64,000 nt of DNA from Nitratireductor basaltis (GCF_000733725.1 NZ_JMQM01000001.1:496001-560000); one strand, 5' to 3'. Counted from the stretch's first letter, positions 8,446-17,466 are shown. Notes: generated by a model not told the origin, from the letters alone. Numbers and translations are program-made.

Positions 8446-9707
8446 CGAATACGACAATCGCTGACGCCGCCTGGCTTTCCGACAAGCGGCTGCAGGTTCT
8501 TCTTGGCGCGCTCAATGAAGGCGAAGAGGAAGCACGCATCGCAGGCGGTGCCGTGCGAAATACACTTCTGGGGCAGGACGTCACCGATATCGACATCGCC
8601 ACAACGACAACGCCCGACGAAACGATAAGGCGTGCGGAGGCTGCCGGCTTCAAGGCCATACCCACCGGCTACGAGCACGGCACGATCACGGTCGTTGCGG
8701 ATGGAAAGCCGTTCGAAGTCACCACCTTGAGGGCGGATGTCGAGACCAATGGTCGCCACGCGGTCGTCGCCTTTGGCCGCGATTGGCAGCAGGATGCGAA
8801 CCGGCGCGACTTTACCATCAACGCGCTTTATGCGGATGCCGAGGGCAAGGTTTACGATCTCGTCGGCGGGCTGAAGGATCTGGAAGACCGCAATCTGCGC
8901 TTTATCGGTGAGGCGGAGGAGCGGATACGCGAGGATTACTTGCGCATCCTGCGCTTTTTCCGTTTCTTTGCCTGGTATGGGGCAGGGCGCCCGGATGCTC
9001 AAGGGTTGAAAGCCTGCGCGCGGCTGAAGGATGGCCTGGGCAGTCTCTCGGTGGAACGGGTCTGGTCGGAGTTGAAGAAGCTCCTGTCCGCGCCCGATCC
9101 TCACCGGGCAATTCTCTGGATGCGTCAGACCGGTGTTCTTACGGCCATAGTTCCCGAGACGGAGAAATGGGGCATCGACAGCATGGTGCCGCTGGTGGAG
9201 ACGGAAAAGGCGCTCGGTTGGGAGCCGCAGCCGCTCTTGCGCTTCGCCGCCATCCTCCCACCCTATCCGCCAAGGATCGAGGAACTGGCCAAACGCCTGC
9301 GCCTGTCACGCGCGGAAACGGCTACGCTGAGCGCGTGGGCCGAAGCGCCGCAGCCAAGTCACGAAACGAGCGACAAGGATTTGCGCCAGCAGCTTTACAA
9401 CCATCCGCAGGAGGCCATGCTGATGCGCCTGCGTCTTGCCCTCGTGGCCACGCGCCAACGCGCCATGCAGGATGCGGAGGTCCTGAAGGAGAGCGCAGGA
9501 TTGCAGCGTCAGATCGAGATGGCAGAAACCTATCAGCGTCCTGTCTTTCCCCTGAAGGGCGAAGATCTTCTGTCCCTCGGCATGGAGCCTGGACGGCAGG
9601 TCGGGGAGGTTCTGCGGCAGCTTGAAGAGCGGTGGGTGGACAGCGATTTCTCGCTCGACCGCAGCGCTCTCCTGGAAAGCGCCAAAGCAAAGGCCGGCGG
9701 TACCTGA
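8442..9707 (+). CDS. cca: CCA tRNA nucleotidyltransferase
   Basis: 421 residues, the usual length for the alphaproteobacterial type. The catalytic head has IAGGAVRN (about 33-40) and the metal-binding DIDIAT (about 49-54), then RRDFTINAL and a head/neck region with REDYLRILRFFRF. The enzyme adds or repairs the 3'-CCA end of tRNAs using CTP and ATP. It is the last gene of the operon, with its ATG overlapping the TGA of the NUDIX gene. A poly(A) polymerase role is the main alternative in this family, but bacteria with this gene context normally use it for CCA addition. Confidence 0.92.
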   Translation: MTNTTIADAAWLSDKRLQVLLGALNEGEEEARIAGGAVRNTLLGQDVTDIDIATTTTPDETIRRAEAAGFKAIPTGYEHGTITVVADGKPFEVTTLRADVETNGRHAVVAFGRDWQQDANRRDFTINALYADAEGKVYDLVGGLKDLEDRNLRFIGEAEERIREDYLRILRFFRFFAWYGAGRPDAQGLKACARLKDGLGSLSVERVWSELKKLLSAPDPHRAILWMRQTGVLTAIVPETEKWGIDSMVPLVETEKALGWEPQPLLRFAAILPPYPPRIEELAKRLRLSRAETATLSAWAEAPQPSHETSDKDLRQQLYNHPQEAMLMRLRLALVATRQRAMQDAEVLKESAGLQRQIEMAETYQRPVFPLKGEDLLSLGMEPGRQVGEVLRQLEERWVDSDFSLDRSALLESAKAKAGGT

Positions 9708-9746
9708 AGCACCGCCAGCCCGGATTTTCCGCAATTTGGTTTCAGC

Positions 9747-9932
9747 TCAGGCCGCGTTTTTCTTCGACGCGATGCGCGAGCGGATTGCTTCGATCATGCT
9801 TTCGCGGATGACCGTTTCACCATGCGCCTGGCGTAAATGCTCGGTCGCGCGGCGAATGACTTCGGCTTCCTCTTCATGGCGCGTATGCCAGTCGCAGCCG
9901 GGTACAAGCGAACCGCAATGGAATTCCTTCAT
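9747..9932 (-). CDS. Small DUF1059-like protein
   Basis: 61 residues from the ATG at 9932, which has a GGAGG site 7 bases upstream; the longer frame to 10013 lacks one. The sequence opens MKEFHCGSLVPGCDWHTRHE and continues with an EEAEVIRRATEHLRQAHG helix. The paired Cys and His residues (C6, C13 and following His) look like a small metal-binding fold and match the DUF1059 pattern. It stands alone between cca and the ABC exporters. The function is unknown. Confidence 0.75.
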   Translation of the reverse strand: MKEFHCGSLVPGCDWHTRHEEEAEVIRRATEHLRQAHGETVIRESMIEAIRSRIASKKNAA

Positions 9933-10087
9933 CCCATGTCCTCCATGTTTCGCGCCCGTCTTGATGCTCAAGCATTTGCCGCTCGCATCTGCTGCTTGAG
10001 TGCAGCAAATCACGGGCTTCGGATGGCGAATATAGCATAAATCACAGCATTTTTGATCCTGCGCCGTTCACATTTTCCCGTCGGTTG

Positions 10088-11992
10088 TCATTCGGCGGCC
10101 ATGCGTATGGGCAGAAAACCACCCGATTGCCGCTTCCACAAATGCGCATAAAGGCCGTCGGCCTCCACCAGCGCGCTGTGGCTGCCTTCCTCCACGATCT
10201 GCCCTTTCTCAAGCACGATGATCCGGTCGAGTGCTGCGATGGTCGACAACCGATGAGCAATGGCAATGACCGTCTTGCCCTCCATCAGGCTTTCCAGTTT
10301 CTCCTGGATGACGGCCTCGATCTCGGAATCAAGCGCCGATGTTGCCTCATCAAGGATGAGGATGGGCGCGTTTTTGAGCATCATGCGGGCAATGGCGAGC
10401 CTTTGACGCTGGCCGCCCGACAGCTTCACGCCGCGTTCGCCCACATGGGCATCATAGCCCGACCGGCCGCGCTGGTCGGTGACGCCCATGATGAACTCAT
10501 GCGCGGATGCCTTCTTGGCCGCGGCGATGATCTCGTCCTCGCTCGCACCTGCGCGGCCATAGGCTATGTTGTCACGGATGGAGCGGTGCATGAGCATCGG
10601 CTCCTGGCTGACCACGCCGAACTGTGCGCGCAGCGAGGCCTGCGTCACGTCGCGTATGTCCTCACCGTCAAGCAGGATGCGGCCATCCTCGACGTCGAAC
10701 AGACGCAGCAGCAGGTTGATGATCGTGGTCTTGCCTGCACCCGACGGCCCCACCAGCGCCACCCGTTCGCCGGGCTTGATGTCGAGGGTGAGATTTTCGA
10801 TGACGCCGGGCTGCTCCGGATCGCCCTTCTTGCCGTAGGAAAAGCTCACATCATCAAAGCGGATATGGCCTTCCACCCGCTGCATGACAGTCGCGTCCGG
10901 CTTGTCCCGGATGGCAGGCTCGCGCGAGACAACCGTTGTCGCATCCTGAACGGTCGCGAAATTGCGGATGAGGCCGTTGATGTTGAACATCACATAGCCC
11001 GACATCTGGTTGAGGCGGAAGACGAGGCCCATCGCGGCGGCGATCTCGCCGGTGGTGGCATTGCCATTCATCCAGCTTGTGACCGCCAGCGCGCCGACGC
11101 CGGCCATCATGAAGCCGTTTAGAATGGCGACGGCAGAGCGCACCCGTGTGATGGCGCGGGTGAGGCGGCGTACCGCGCCGAGGAAACTTGCCATTCCCTC
11201 GCGCACATATTCATGCTCGCGCCGTCCGCTGTCGAAAAGCTTCACCGCCATTATGTTGGTGAAGGCGTCGACCATACGGCCATTGAGCAGCGAGCGCTGA
11301 TCGGCAGTCCTGCGACCCGCCTCGCGCAGCGGCGGGAGAAGATAGCGCGCCGTCAGCAGGTAAAGCGCGAACCACACCGCCAGCACCACGCCCATCAGCG
11401 GGTCGAGCACCGTCAGGATCGTGCCGGCCAGAACGAGGAATGTCAGGAAGCTCCACATGGTCTGCAGCGTGGAGACGATGAAGTCACCCGTCGCCTCGCC
11501 GCCCTGCATGACCTTGGTCTGGATGCGCCCGGCGAAGTCGTTCTGATAGAACTCGTAGGGCTGGTCGATCACGCGGCGGAAGGCCTGCCAGCGTACGCGC
11601 TGATAGAAGGATGGAGCGATGACCTGCTCTTCCATCACCGTGTTGAAGATCATGATGGCCGCGCGCACCACCAGCACCAGCAGGAGCAGGCCCGCCAGCA
11701 TAAGGCCGTGTTCGGCCAGAAGCCGCGACGGTTCGGTGCGGTCCAGCACATCGATCAGCCAGCCGAGGCCCCAATAGAGCGCCGCATCGACAACACCCAT
11801 CAGGCCACCGGCGATCAGCAATATGATGAAGGGCCACTTGGCCTGTGTGGCAAAGAACCAGATGAACTCCCGGGCGCTGCCCGGCAGCACTTCCCGGTCG
11901 GTATCGCCGAAGGGCTCGATCACGCCTTCGGCGCGTTGCCAAATGCCCTCCAGCGGTCCCTGCTTGCCCTCCTCCCGCGCCCGCTTCGTCAT
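10088..11992 (-). CDS. ABC exporter half-transporter (second of pair)
   Basis: 634 residues: an N-terminal six-helix membrane domain (about 50-330), then an ATPase domain. Walker A is GPSGAGKTT, the signature is LSGGQRQRLAIAR, and Walker B ILILDEATSALD retains the catalytic Glu. It is an MsbA/multidrug exporter-type half-molecule. Its ATG overlaps the stop of the upstream, closely related exporter gene by 4 bases, so the two probably form a heterodimer. Unlike many heterodimeric exporters, neither partner seems to have a degenerate ATP site. The substrate (lipid, drug or peptide) cannot be told from sequence. Confidence 0.88.
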   Translation of the reverse strand: MTKRAREEGKQGPLEGIWQRAEGVIEPFGDTDREVLPGSAREFIWFFATQAKWPFIILLIAGGLMGVVDAALYWGLGWLIDVLDRTEPSRLLAEHGLMLAGLLLLVLVVRAAIMIFNTVMEEQVIAPSFYQRVRWQAFRRVIDQPYEFYQNDFAGRIQTKVMQGGEATGDFIVSTLQTMWSFLTFLVLAGTILTVLDPLMGVVLAVWFALYLLTARYLLPPLREAGRRTADQRSLLNGRMVDAFTNIMAVKLFDSGRREHEYVREGMASFLGAVRRLTRAITRVRSAVAILNGFMMAGVGALAVTSWMNGNATTGEIAAAMGLVFRLNQMSGYVMFNINGLIRNFATVQDATTVVSREPAIRDKPDATVMQRVEGHIRFDDVSFSYGKKGDPEQPGVIENLTLDIKPGERVALVGPSGAGKTTIINLLLRLFDVEDGRILLDGEDIRDVTQASLRAQFGVVSQEPMLMHRSIRDNIAYGRAGASEDEIIAAAKKASAHEFIMGVTDQRGRSGYDAHVGERGVKLSGGQRQRLAIARMMLKNAPILILDEATSALDSEIEAVIQEKLESLMEGKTVIAIAHRLSTIAALDRIIVLEKGQIVEEGSHSALVEADGLYAHLWKRQSGGFLPIRMAAE

Positions 11993-13836
11993 TCTGCGGC
12001 CTCCGCTTTCTCCATATCGATGAAGCCGCCGGACTGGCGCTGCCAGAGCGAGGCATAGATGCCGCCTTTGTCGATCAGCTCGTCATGGCTTCCTTCCTCA
12101 ACGATGCGGCCCTTGTCCATGACCACGAGCCGGTCCATGGCTGCGATGGTGGAGAGGCGGTGGGCGATGGCAATCACGGTCTTTCCTTCCATCAGGCGGT
12201 AGAGATTTTCCTGGATGGCCGCTTCGGCTTCCGAGTCCAGGGCCGAGGTTGCCTCATCCAGAAGCAGGATTGGGGCGTCTTTGAGGATGACGCGGGCAAT
12301 GGCGATGCGCTGGCGCTGGCCGCCGGAAAGCTTCACGCCGCGCTCGCCGACATGCGCATCGAGCCCCTTGCGTCCCTTGATGTCGGACAGTCCCCTGATG
12401 AAATCCAGCGCCTCAGCACGCCGCGCGGCTTCCAGCACCTGTTCATCCGTGGCATCGGGGCGGCCATAGCGGATATTGTCGCGCACGGAGCGGTGCAGGA
12501 GCGATGTGTCCTGCGTGACCATGCCGATCTTCGCGCGCAGACTGTCCTGCTTGACGGCGGAAATGTCGGTGCCATCGATCAGCAGGCGCCCGCCCTCAAG
12601 GTCGTAGAAGCGCAGGAGCAGGTTGACGAGTGTCGACTTGCCCGCGCCCGAGCGTCCGACAATGCCAACCTTTTCGCCGGGCCTGATATTGAGCGTCAGA
12701 TCCTCGATCACGCCGCCCGTCTTGCCATAGTGGAAGCGGATATTCTCAAACGAGATCGCGCCTTCGGGCACTTCAAGCTCCGTGGCATCCGGCGCGTCAT
12801 CCACCACGCGCGGCAGCGAGATGGAGCCGATGCCGTCCTGCACCGTGCCGATATTCTCGAACAGCGCGGTCAGCTCCCACATGATCCATTGCGACATGTT
12901 CCAAAGCCGCAGAACGAGGCCCAGCACCACCGCCACAGCGCCCACGCTGACGGCTCCCTTTATCCACAGCGTGATCGAGAGCGCGCCGACCGACAGCAGG
13001 CAGGCGGCATTCAGCGTGTAGAGCGCACCATAAAGGCCGGTGACAAAGCGGAACTGGCGATAGACCGTCTGCAGAAAGCCGTTCATGCCCTCGCGGGCGA
13101 AACTCGCCTCGCGCTTGGCATGGGAGAAGAGCTTCACCGTCTGGATATTGGTATAGGCATCGACGACGCGGCCCGTCATCAGCGAGCGCGCATCGGCCTG
13201 TTCTTCCGCCACTTGCCCAAGGCGCGGGATGAAATAGCGCATCAGGAGGATATAGCCGATGAGCCACAGCACCAGCGGCGCGGCCAGCCGCCAGTCGGCG
13301 GAAGCGGCCAGCACGATCATGCCGAGGAAATAGACCGCCACATAGTTCATCACGTCGATGAGCTTGATGACGCATTCGCGCACGGCCAGGGCCGTCTGCA
13401 TCAGCTTTGTCGCGATGCGGCCGGCAAATTCCTCCTGATAGAAGCTCATGGACTGCTTCAGGAGGTAGCGATGCACCTGCCAGCGAATGCGCATGGGATA
13501 GTTGCCCATGAGCACCTGATGCGTGACCAGCCCCTGCAATATCACCGCACCGGGCAGCACGATGCCCACGACCAGCGCCATGCCGAGCAGCTTCGGCCAT
13601 TCATTGGCAAGGAAAGTCTCGCGATCCTGCTCCGCCAGCCAGTCGACGATATTGCCGAGGAAGGAGAAGAGCCAAAGTTCGGCAATCGCGATGATCGCGA
13701 TCAGGATCGCCGACATCGCGATGAAGGGCCATGCGCCCTTGGTGAAATGCATGCAGAACGCGATGAAGGTGCGCGGCGGCTCTTCCGGTTCTTCCGCCGG
13801 GAAGGGGTTCAGCCGCTCTTCAAACCATCGAAACAT
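11989..13836 (-). CDS. ABC exporter half-transporter (first of pair)
   Basis: 615 residues with the same design as its downstream neighbour: a membrane domain of about six helices (FIAMSAILIAIIAIAELWLF is the first) and an ATPase domain with GRSGAGKST, LSGGQRQRIAIAR and ILLLDEATSALD. The ends of the two proteins are nearly alike (LWQRQSGGFIDM here, LWKRQSGGFLPI in the partner), which suggests an old tandem duplication. The pair lies in a 4-base-overlap operon. It probably encodes a heterodimeric exporter in the inner membrane; the substrate is unknown. Confidence 0.88.
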   Translation of the reverse strand: MFRWFEERLNPFPAEEPEEPPRTFIAFCMHFTKGAWPFIAMSAILIAIIAIAELWLFSFLGNIVDWLAEQDRETFLANEWPKLLGMALVVGIVLPGAVILQGLVTHQVLMGNYPMRIRWQVHRYLLKQSMSFYQEEFAGRIATKLMQTALAVRECVIKLIDVMNYVAVYFLGMIVLAASADWRLAAPLVLWLIGYILLMRYFIPRLGQVAEEQADARSLMTGRVVDAYTNIQTVKLFSHAKREASFAREGMNGFLQTVYRQFRFVTGLYGALYTLNAACLLSVGALSITLWIKGAVSVGAVAVVLGLVLRLWNMSQWIMWELTALFENIGTVQDGIGSISLPRVVDDAPDATELEVPEGAISFENIRFHYGKTGGVIEDLTLNIRPGEKVGIVGRSGAGKSTLVNLLLRFYDLEGGRLLIDGTDISAVKQDSLRAKIGMVTQDTSLLHRSVRDNIRYGRPDATDEQVLEAARRAEALDFIRGLSDIKGRKGLDAHVGERGVKLSGGQRQRIAIARVILKDAPILLLDEATSALDSEAEAAIQENLYRLMEGKTVIAIAHRLSTIAAMDRLVVMDKGRIVEEGSHDELIDKGGIYASLWQRQSGGFIDMEKAEAAE

Positions 13837-13891
13837 GTTTCGTCCTCAAAATGGACAGGGGAGGCGGATGCCTCGCCCTGCCTGTATAGTC

Positions 13892-14140
13892 TTATCGGTG
13901 GCCCTTGCCGGGGATATAGGCCGCTTTCAGGCCTTGTCTGCCTCGGCTCGCCTTTCCCGCGGCAGTTTCTGCAACGGGTTTCATGCCCTTTTGCGCAGAT
14001 TGCGGGTAGGGCATGGCTGGCGCCTTGGCCAGCCGTCCAGCCAGCGCTCCTGACAGGCCTGTGTCAGAAGTGTTTGCCTGCGGCGCGAAAGCCGTGATGG
14101 CCGCGGGCGCGGTCAGAGGTGTTCTGGTCTTGGATGACAT
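13892..14140 (-). CDS. Small Ala/Pro-rich hypothetical protein
   Basis: 82 residues, rich in Ala, Pro, Lys and Thr, ending in a basic tail (KAAYIPGKGHR). An AGGATT ribosome-site-like sequence precedes the ATG at 14140. No membrane segment or known motif is seen, and it may be largely disordered. It lies 55 bases upstream of the ABC exporter genes on the same strand and could be part of that transcript. Codon use is acceptable, but support is modest because the protein is short and unrecognised. Confidence 0.45.
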   Translation of the reverse strand: MSSKTRTPLTAPAAITAFAPQANTSDTGLSGALAGRLAKAPAMPYPQSAQKGMKPVAETAAGKASRGRQGLKAAYIPGKGHR

Positions 14141-14436
14141 GATCGAATCCTGATTGTCCGGAATTGTTGTTCCGGCGGATCCGCTCGTGCGTCTTTTCGA
14201 ATGTCAGTGAAAATGCGTGGAACGAAATCCGCCGTCAGGCAGCGCCCGGGAACCAGGGGCGCGCGCAGAACGGGATGGTCACAATTGCCTTGTCCATTTC
14301 TGCCTCCAGCGGTTTCAGTTCAACACGGATGGTCTTATAGACCCACAATTGCCCAAGCTCCAGCCAAAGTCTGGCCAAGGCGCAAAACAACCTGACGCTG
14401 TGGCCCAATGGCTACAGGTTGCGAAAGTAACAGTTC

Positions 14437-14898
14437 ATGAGCCTGCATATCGCCCTCTACCAGCCGGACATCCCCGGCAACACAGGCGCCATCCTGCGCC
14501 TTGCCGCCTGTCTCGGCATCACCGTCGACCTGATCGAGCCCGCCGGCTTCGACCTCTCCGACCGCTCGCTCAAACGCGCAGGCATGGACTACATCGCCAA
14601 AGCCGTCCTCACCCGCCATCCCTCATGGGAAGCCTTTTGCGAATGGCGCGAGGCCGAAAACCGCCGCCTCATCCTCTTCACCACCAAGGGTGCTGCCTCC
14701 TATTGCAACGTCGCCTACAAACAAAACGACGTGCTCCTGTTCGGCCGCGAATCCGCAGGCGTGCCCGAACATGTGCACGAACAGGCCGATCAGCGCGTGA
14801 CGATCCCCATGCAAGGCGAGGCGCGCAGCCTCAACCTGGCCATGTCGGCTGCAATGGGAGCAGGCGAAGCACTGCGGCAGTTGGGGGCGATGGGGTAG
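14437..14898 (+). CDS. trmL: tRNA (cytidine(34)-2'-O)-methyltransferase
   Basis: 153 residues, the normal size for the TrmL/SPOUT family. It starts LHIALYQPDIPGNTGAILR and carries the knot motifs LLFGRESAGVPE and VTIPM followed by RSLNLAMSAA, which bind S-adenosylmethionine. The enzyme methylates the 2'-OH of the wobble base of tRNA-Leu species. No clear ribosome site precedes the ATG. It is the last core gene before the AT-richer insert that carries the SLATT and reverse transcriptase genes. Confidence 0.93.
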   Translation: MSLHIALYQPDIPGNTGAILRLAACLGITVDLIEPAGFDLSDRSLKRAGMDYIAKAVLTRHPSWEAFCEWREAENRRLILFTTKGAASYCNVAYKQNDVLLFGRESAGVPEHVHEQADQRVTIPMQGEARSLNLAMSAAMGAGEALRQLGAMG

Positions 14899-15010
14899 GG
14901 GGGCGGTGGCAGAGGTTCAGGTTTAGATAGGAGGTGTGTGGATCGCGTTCTGCAGTGTTCGAACGGACAGAGTAGTGTTCAATGGCACTAAACGACCCCA
15001 GCCCAGTCGC

Positions 15011-15240
15011 TCGGTATGCTTTGCATGCAACCAAAACCGGCCAGCGACGCCGAGAAATTGAGTTCCTTGCGGCGAGATTGTAAGGCATGGGGCGTTATGG
15101 TTGCATGCTCTACGCAGGATCAACTTGCGTTTCTCTATCGTATGCGTTTTATTTCGCCCGGGTGCGGACGGAGCGAGTGAAAGCTCGCTGGCTCGGAAGG
15201 GTCACTGTTACTAAATAGGGCTTCGGCCTTGGCTTTTGCT
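15011..15240 (+). ncRNA. Candidate structured RNA of the SLATT-RT operon
   Basis: The 405-base gap between trmL and the SLATT gene has no credible protein gene but is rich in paired segments. GCATGCAACCA at 15023-15033 is perfectly complementary to TGGTTGCATGC at 15098-15108, an 11-bp closing stem. Inside it CGCCG (15048-15052) pairs with CGGCG (15070-15074). Downstream are AGCGAG/CTCGCT (15172-15177 with 15184-15189) and a TTCG-capped hairpin at 15217-15230. Several defence-associated reverse transcriptases use an RNA encoded next to the gene. The ends and the transcription of this one are unproven. Confidence 0.45.
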
Positions 15241-15303
15241 GCATTCGGCAACGAGTGCTTAGTTATCCATGAGAAATTGCGTCCGTACCTTTATGGAGCT
15301 TTG

Positions 15304-15894
15304 ATGTCCGAGTTGGATTCTCAGAAAAACCAGGTCCAGGACAAGATATGGATTACTTCACGTGTTCGGATGACAGCTGAAAGGCGCCTTCTCCAGTATA
15401 ATAACTGGTCTCTATTTCTTCTTGCATATTACTCTCTGTTCACCGTCGTACTCTCGGTTTTTTCTGAATACTTCAAGTCCTTTTATCCATATTTTGATGG
15501 GATAACAATCGTCGCTACGGTGGCCGTCTTGGTCGCTTCTCTTGTCGTTGGTGGGTTCAGGTTTGAAAGGACCGCTTCGCTATATCGCGATTGCTATCTT
15601 TCATTGCAACGACTTTACGAAGACGAGGGTGACGGGAGGGCGAAACAGAAAGACTACGCTGACATCTTGGTTGTGTGCCCCAATCATTCAAACGGCGACT
15701 ACCATGATTTCCTTTTCAACCACATCGTCCTCGAAGGCAAAGAGGTCACGAGCAACGGCAAGCAGCTACATTGCACGAAATACATGAAGCTTTCTTACGT
15801 CTGGAGGCGGGTTGTCTTTTGCGCTCTGATTGGAACGCTCGTTATGATCCCCCTCGCGTTCGCGGCAGGACCCTTCGTGGCCAAGTGTTCATGA
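15304..15894 (+). CDS. SLATT-like membrane effector protein
   Basis: 196 residues from the ATG at 15304, which has GGAG 5 bases upstream; a TTG-started frame from 15229 is possible but poorer. Helices at about 35-53 and 66-85 are separated by a short linker and followed by a soluble, charged region, with a third hydrophobic stretch at about 172-193. The order cytosolic helix, two membrane helices, cytosolic helical tail (FERTASLYRDCYLSLQRLYE) fits the SLATT family, which are predicted pore-forming effectors of defence systems. It overlaps the reverse transcriptase start by 4 bases (ATGA), so the two are co-translated. AT-rich codon use sets it apart from the neighbouring core genes. Confidence 0.7.
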   Translation: MSELDSQKNQVQDKIWITSRVRMTAERRLLQYNNWSLFLLAYYSLFTVVLSVFSEYFKSFYPYFDGITIVATVAVLVASLVVGGFRFERTASLYRDCYLSLQRLYEDEGDGRAKQKDYADILVVCPNHSNGDYHDFLFNHIVLEGKEVTSNGKQLHCTKYMKLSYVWRRVVFCALIGTLVMIPLAFAAGPFVAKCS

Positions 15895-17210
15895 CCGCTC
15901 GCCAGCATTTCGATCGCCAATTTACCTTTGATAATCTCAGGGAAATCTTCGAGGAGCGGATCGCTCATACCGCAACAACCGGCAAAGATGGAGTATCGCC
16001 CGACGCCTTTCAGAGGATGATTGATTCGGAGCTTTCCCTTACGCTCGCCAAAGTTCGAAATGGAACGTATCGTTTCACAACTTATCGCCAGAAGCTTGTA
16101 CTCAAGGGTGTCGGAAAAGCCCCGCGAGAGATCTCCATTGCGACTGTGCGTGATAGGATTGTTTTGCGAGCAATCAACGATGTCTTGATCGAGTCTTTCT
16201 CGGATAAGCGTCAGGCTGCACCACACCACTACATCTATGAGATTTCAGACCTGATCCGACCGCTAGGTGATGACTATTCTTTCGTGCAAATTGATGTTCA
16301 AGACTTTTACCCCAGCATCATCCATCAACTGCTTATGCAGCGGGTTCGATCACGTGTCCGAACCCGTGATTTGCTTACTTTGATCGAGACAGCAATCCAA
16401 ACTCCAACCGGTGCTCCGTCGCCACAAGGGGCAGTGAGGGGCGTTCCACAAGGATTGAGTATCTCTAACATCTTGTCGGCGATTTACATGATCCGCTTCG
16501 ATGAGATGATGCAATCGCGTTATTCGTATTTTCGGTACGTTGATGACATTATCGTGGTCTGTAAGACGGATAGCGCGGAGAAGACATTTGCGTTCATCGC
16601 GAAGCAGCTAAACAAGATCGGTTTGCAGTGTCATCCGCCAACTGAGGGCAGCAAAAGCAAGATCGTACCGCTGAATACAGGTGTCAATTATCTCGGATAT
16701 TACGTCAAACCGGATATCATTTCCGTCCGAACTTCGTCATACCGCCGCATGATGGATACCATAATGGGTGTTCTGACAGCAGCCAAGCATACGACAAACA
16801 ACAAGAAGATCCTACGACGCCTAAACATCAAAATAACAGGCTGTATTTTCGATCAAAAAAGGCGAGGATGGATGTTTTTCTTTTCGATGACGACGGACAT
16901 CAAACAACTTCGACGTCTCGACAAGTTCGTTGAGCGAGCATGGCAACGCGCGGGCATGCAACAGTTTGGCCGACCTAAAACATTTGTGAAGACTTATTAC
17001 GAAATTCGATATCATTTGGACGAGACAAAGTACATTCCCCGCTTCGATGAGTACACCAAGGCGCAGAAGGCTTCGCTTATTGCTGACATGATGGGTCGTG
17101 AGGCGGCAGAGGTAATGACTTGGCCGCAAGATCGGATGGATCGCGCATTTGCGAAGATTGTACGCAAAGAAGTTGCGCAACTGGAAAATGACATTACACC
17201 GTTCAGCTAG
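15891..17210 (+). CDS. Reverse transcriptase (defence-associated type likely)
   Basis: 439 residues from the ATG at 15891; the longer frame from 15771 lies inside the SLATT gene. Palm motifs are complete: FVQIDVQDFYPSI with catalytic D135, GVPQGLSISNIL (186 on), and YVDD at 216-219, followed by VNYLGYYVK. There is no group II intron maturase, endonuclease or integrase domain, and the roughly 160-residue C-terminal part is basic and unrecognised. The pairing with a SLATT protein, the low GC and the lack of mobility genes point to a defence-associated reverse transcriptase rather than a retrotransposon. The exact DRT/UG class cannot be fixed by eye. A retron is less likely because the typical retron VTG-like region is not evident. 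Confidence 0.85.
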   Translation: MTARQHFDRQFTFDNLREIFEERIAHTATTGKDGVSPDAFQRMIDSELSLTLAKVRNGTYRFTTYRQKLVLKGVGKAPREISIATVRDRIVLRAINDVLIESFSDKRQAAPHHYIYEISDLIRPLGDDYSFVQIDVQDFYPSIIHQLLMQRVRSRVRTRDLLTLIETAIQTPTGAPSPQGAVRGVPQGLSISNILSAIYMIRFDEMMQSRYSYFRYVDDIIVVCKTDSAEKTFAFIAKQLNKIGLQCHPPTEGSKSKIVPLNTGVNYLGYYVKPDIISVRTSSYRRMMDTIMGVLTAAKHTTNNKKILRRLNIKITGCIFDQKRRGWMFFFSMTTDIKQLRRLDKFVERAWQRAGMQQFGRPKTFVKTYYEIRYHLDETKYIPRFDEYTKAQKASLIADMMGREAAEVMTWPQDRMDRAFAKIVRKEVAQLENDITPFS

Positions 17211-17312
17211 GTGGTCGCTTCGCCACGGGTGAGGATAGAGCCACAGCCAATGTTCTGATCTTCTTGGATCGCCCCGAGCGGAAGGTCCGGGATCAGATCA
17301 CTCGATACACGA

Positions 17313-17336
17313 CGGTTACCCAAATAACCGCTTTTT
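17313..17336 (+). terminator. Intrinsic terminator after the RT gene
   Basis: CGGTTA (17313-17318) pairs with TAACCG (17325-17330) around a CCCAAA loop and is followed by CTTTTT. It lies 103 bases past the reverse transcriptase stop and would end the SLATT-RT transcript. Confidence 0.6.
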
Positions 17337-17425
17337 CACATCCGGATCCAGAACCGCACCGTCTTCAAACCACCCCAATTCGCCGCAACTGCGTCCGAAC
17401 CAAGTCTCAATCTCTGCATAGCCGA

Positions 17426-17456
17426 CCGGCGCCCGTCACCAAGCGCCGGCCTTTTT
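17426..17456 (+). terminator. Strong intrinsic terminator
   Basis: CCGGCGC (17426-17432) pairs with GCGCCGG (17443-17449), followed by CC and five T. It acts on plus-strand transcripts and lies 11 bases before the end of the convergent heme-binding gene. It may be the original terminator of the core transcript that preceded the insert. Confidence 0.75.
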
Positions 17457-17466
17457 CCGTTCCGCC

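Noticed and set aside
15771-15890. Extension of the RT start upstream to 15771
   Set aside because: It overlaps the SLATT gene by 124 bases; the ATGA overlap at 15891 is the more natural start.
14899-17466. Attachment-site direct repeats around the RT insert
   Set aside because: Only chance 7-base matches (GGATCGC) were found on both sides.
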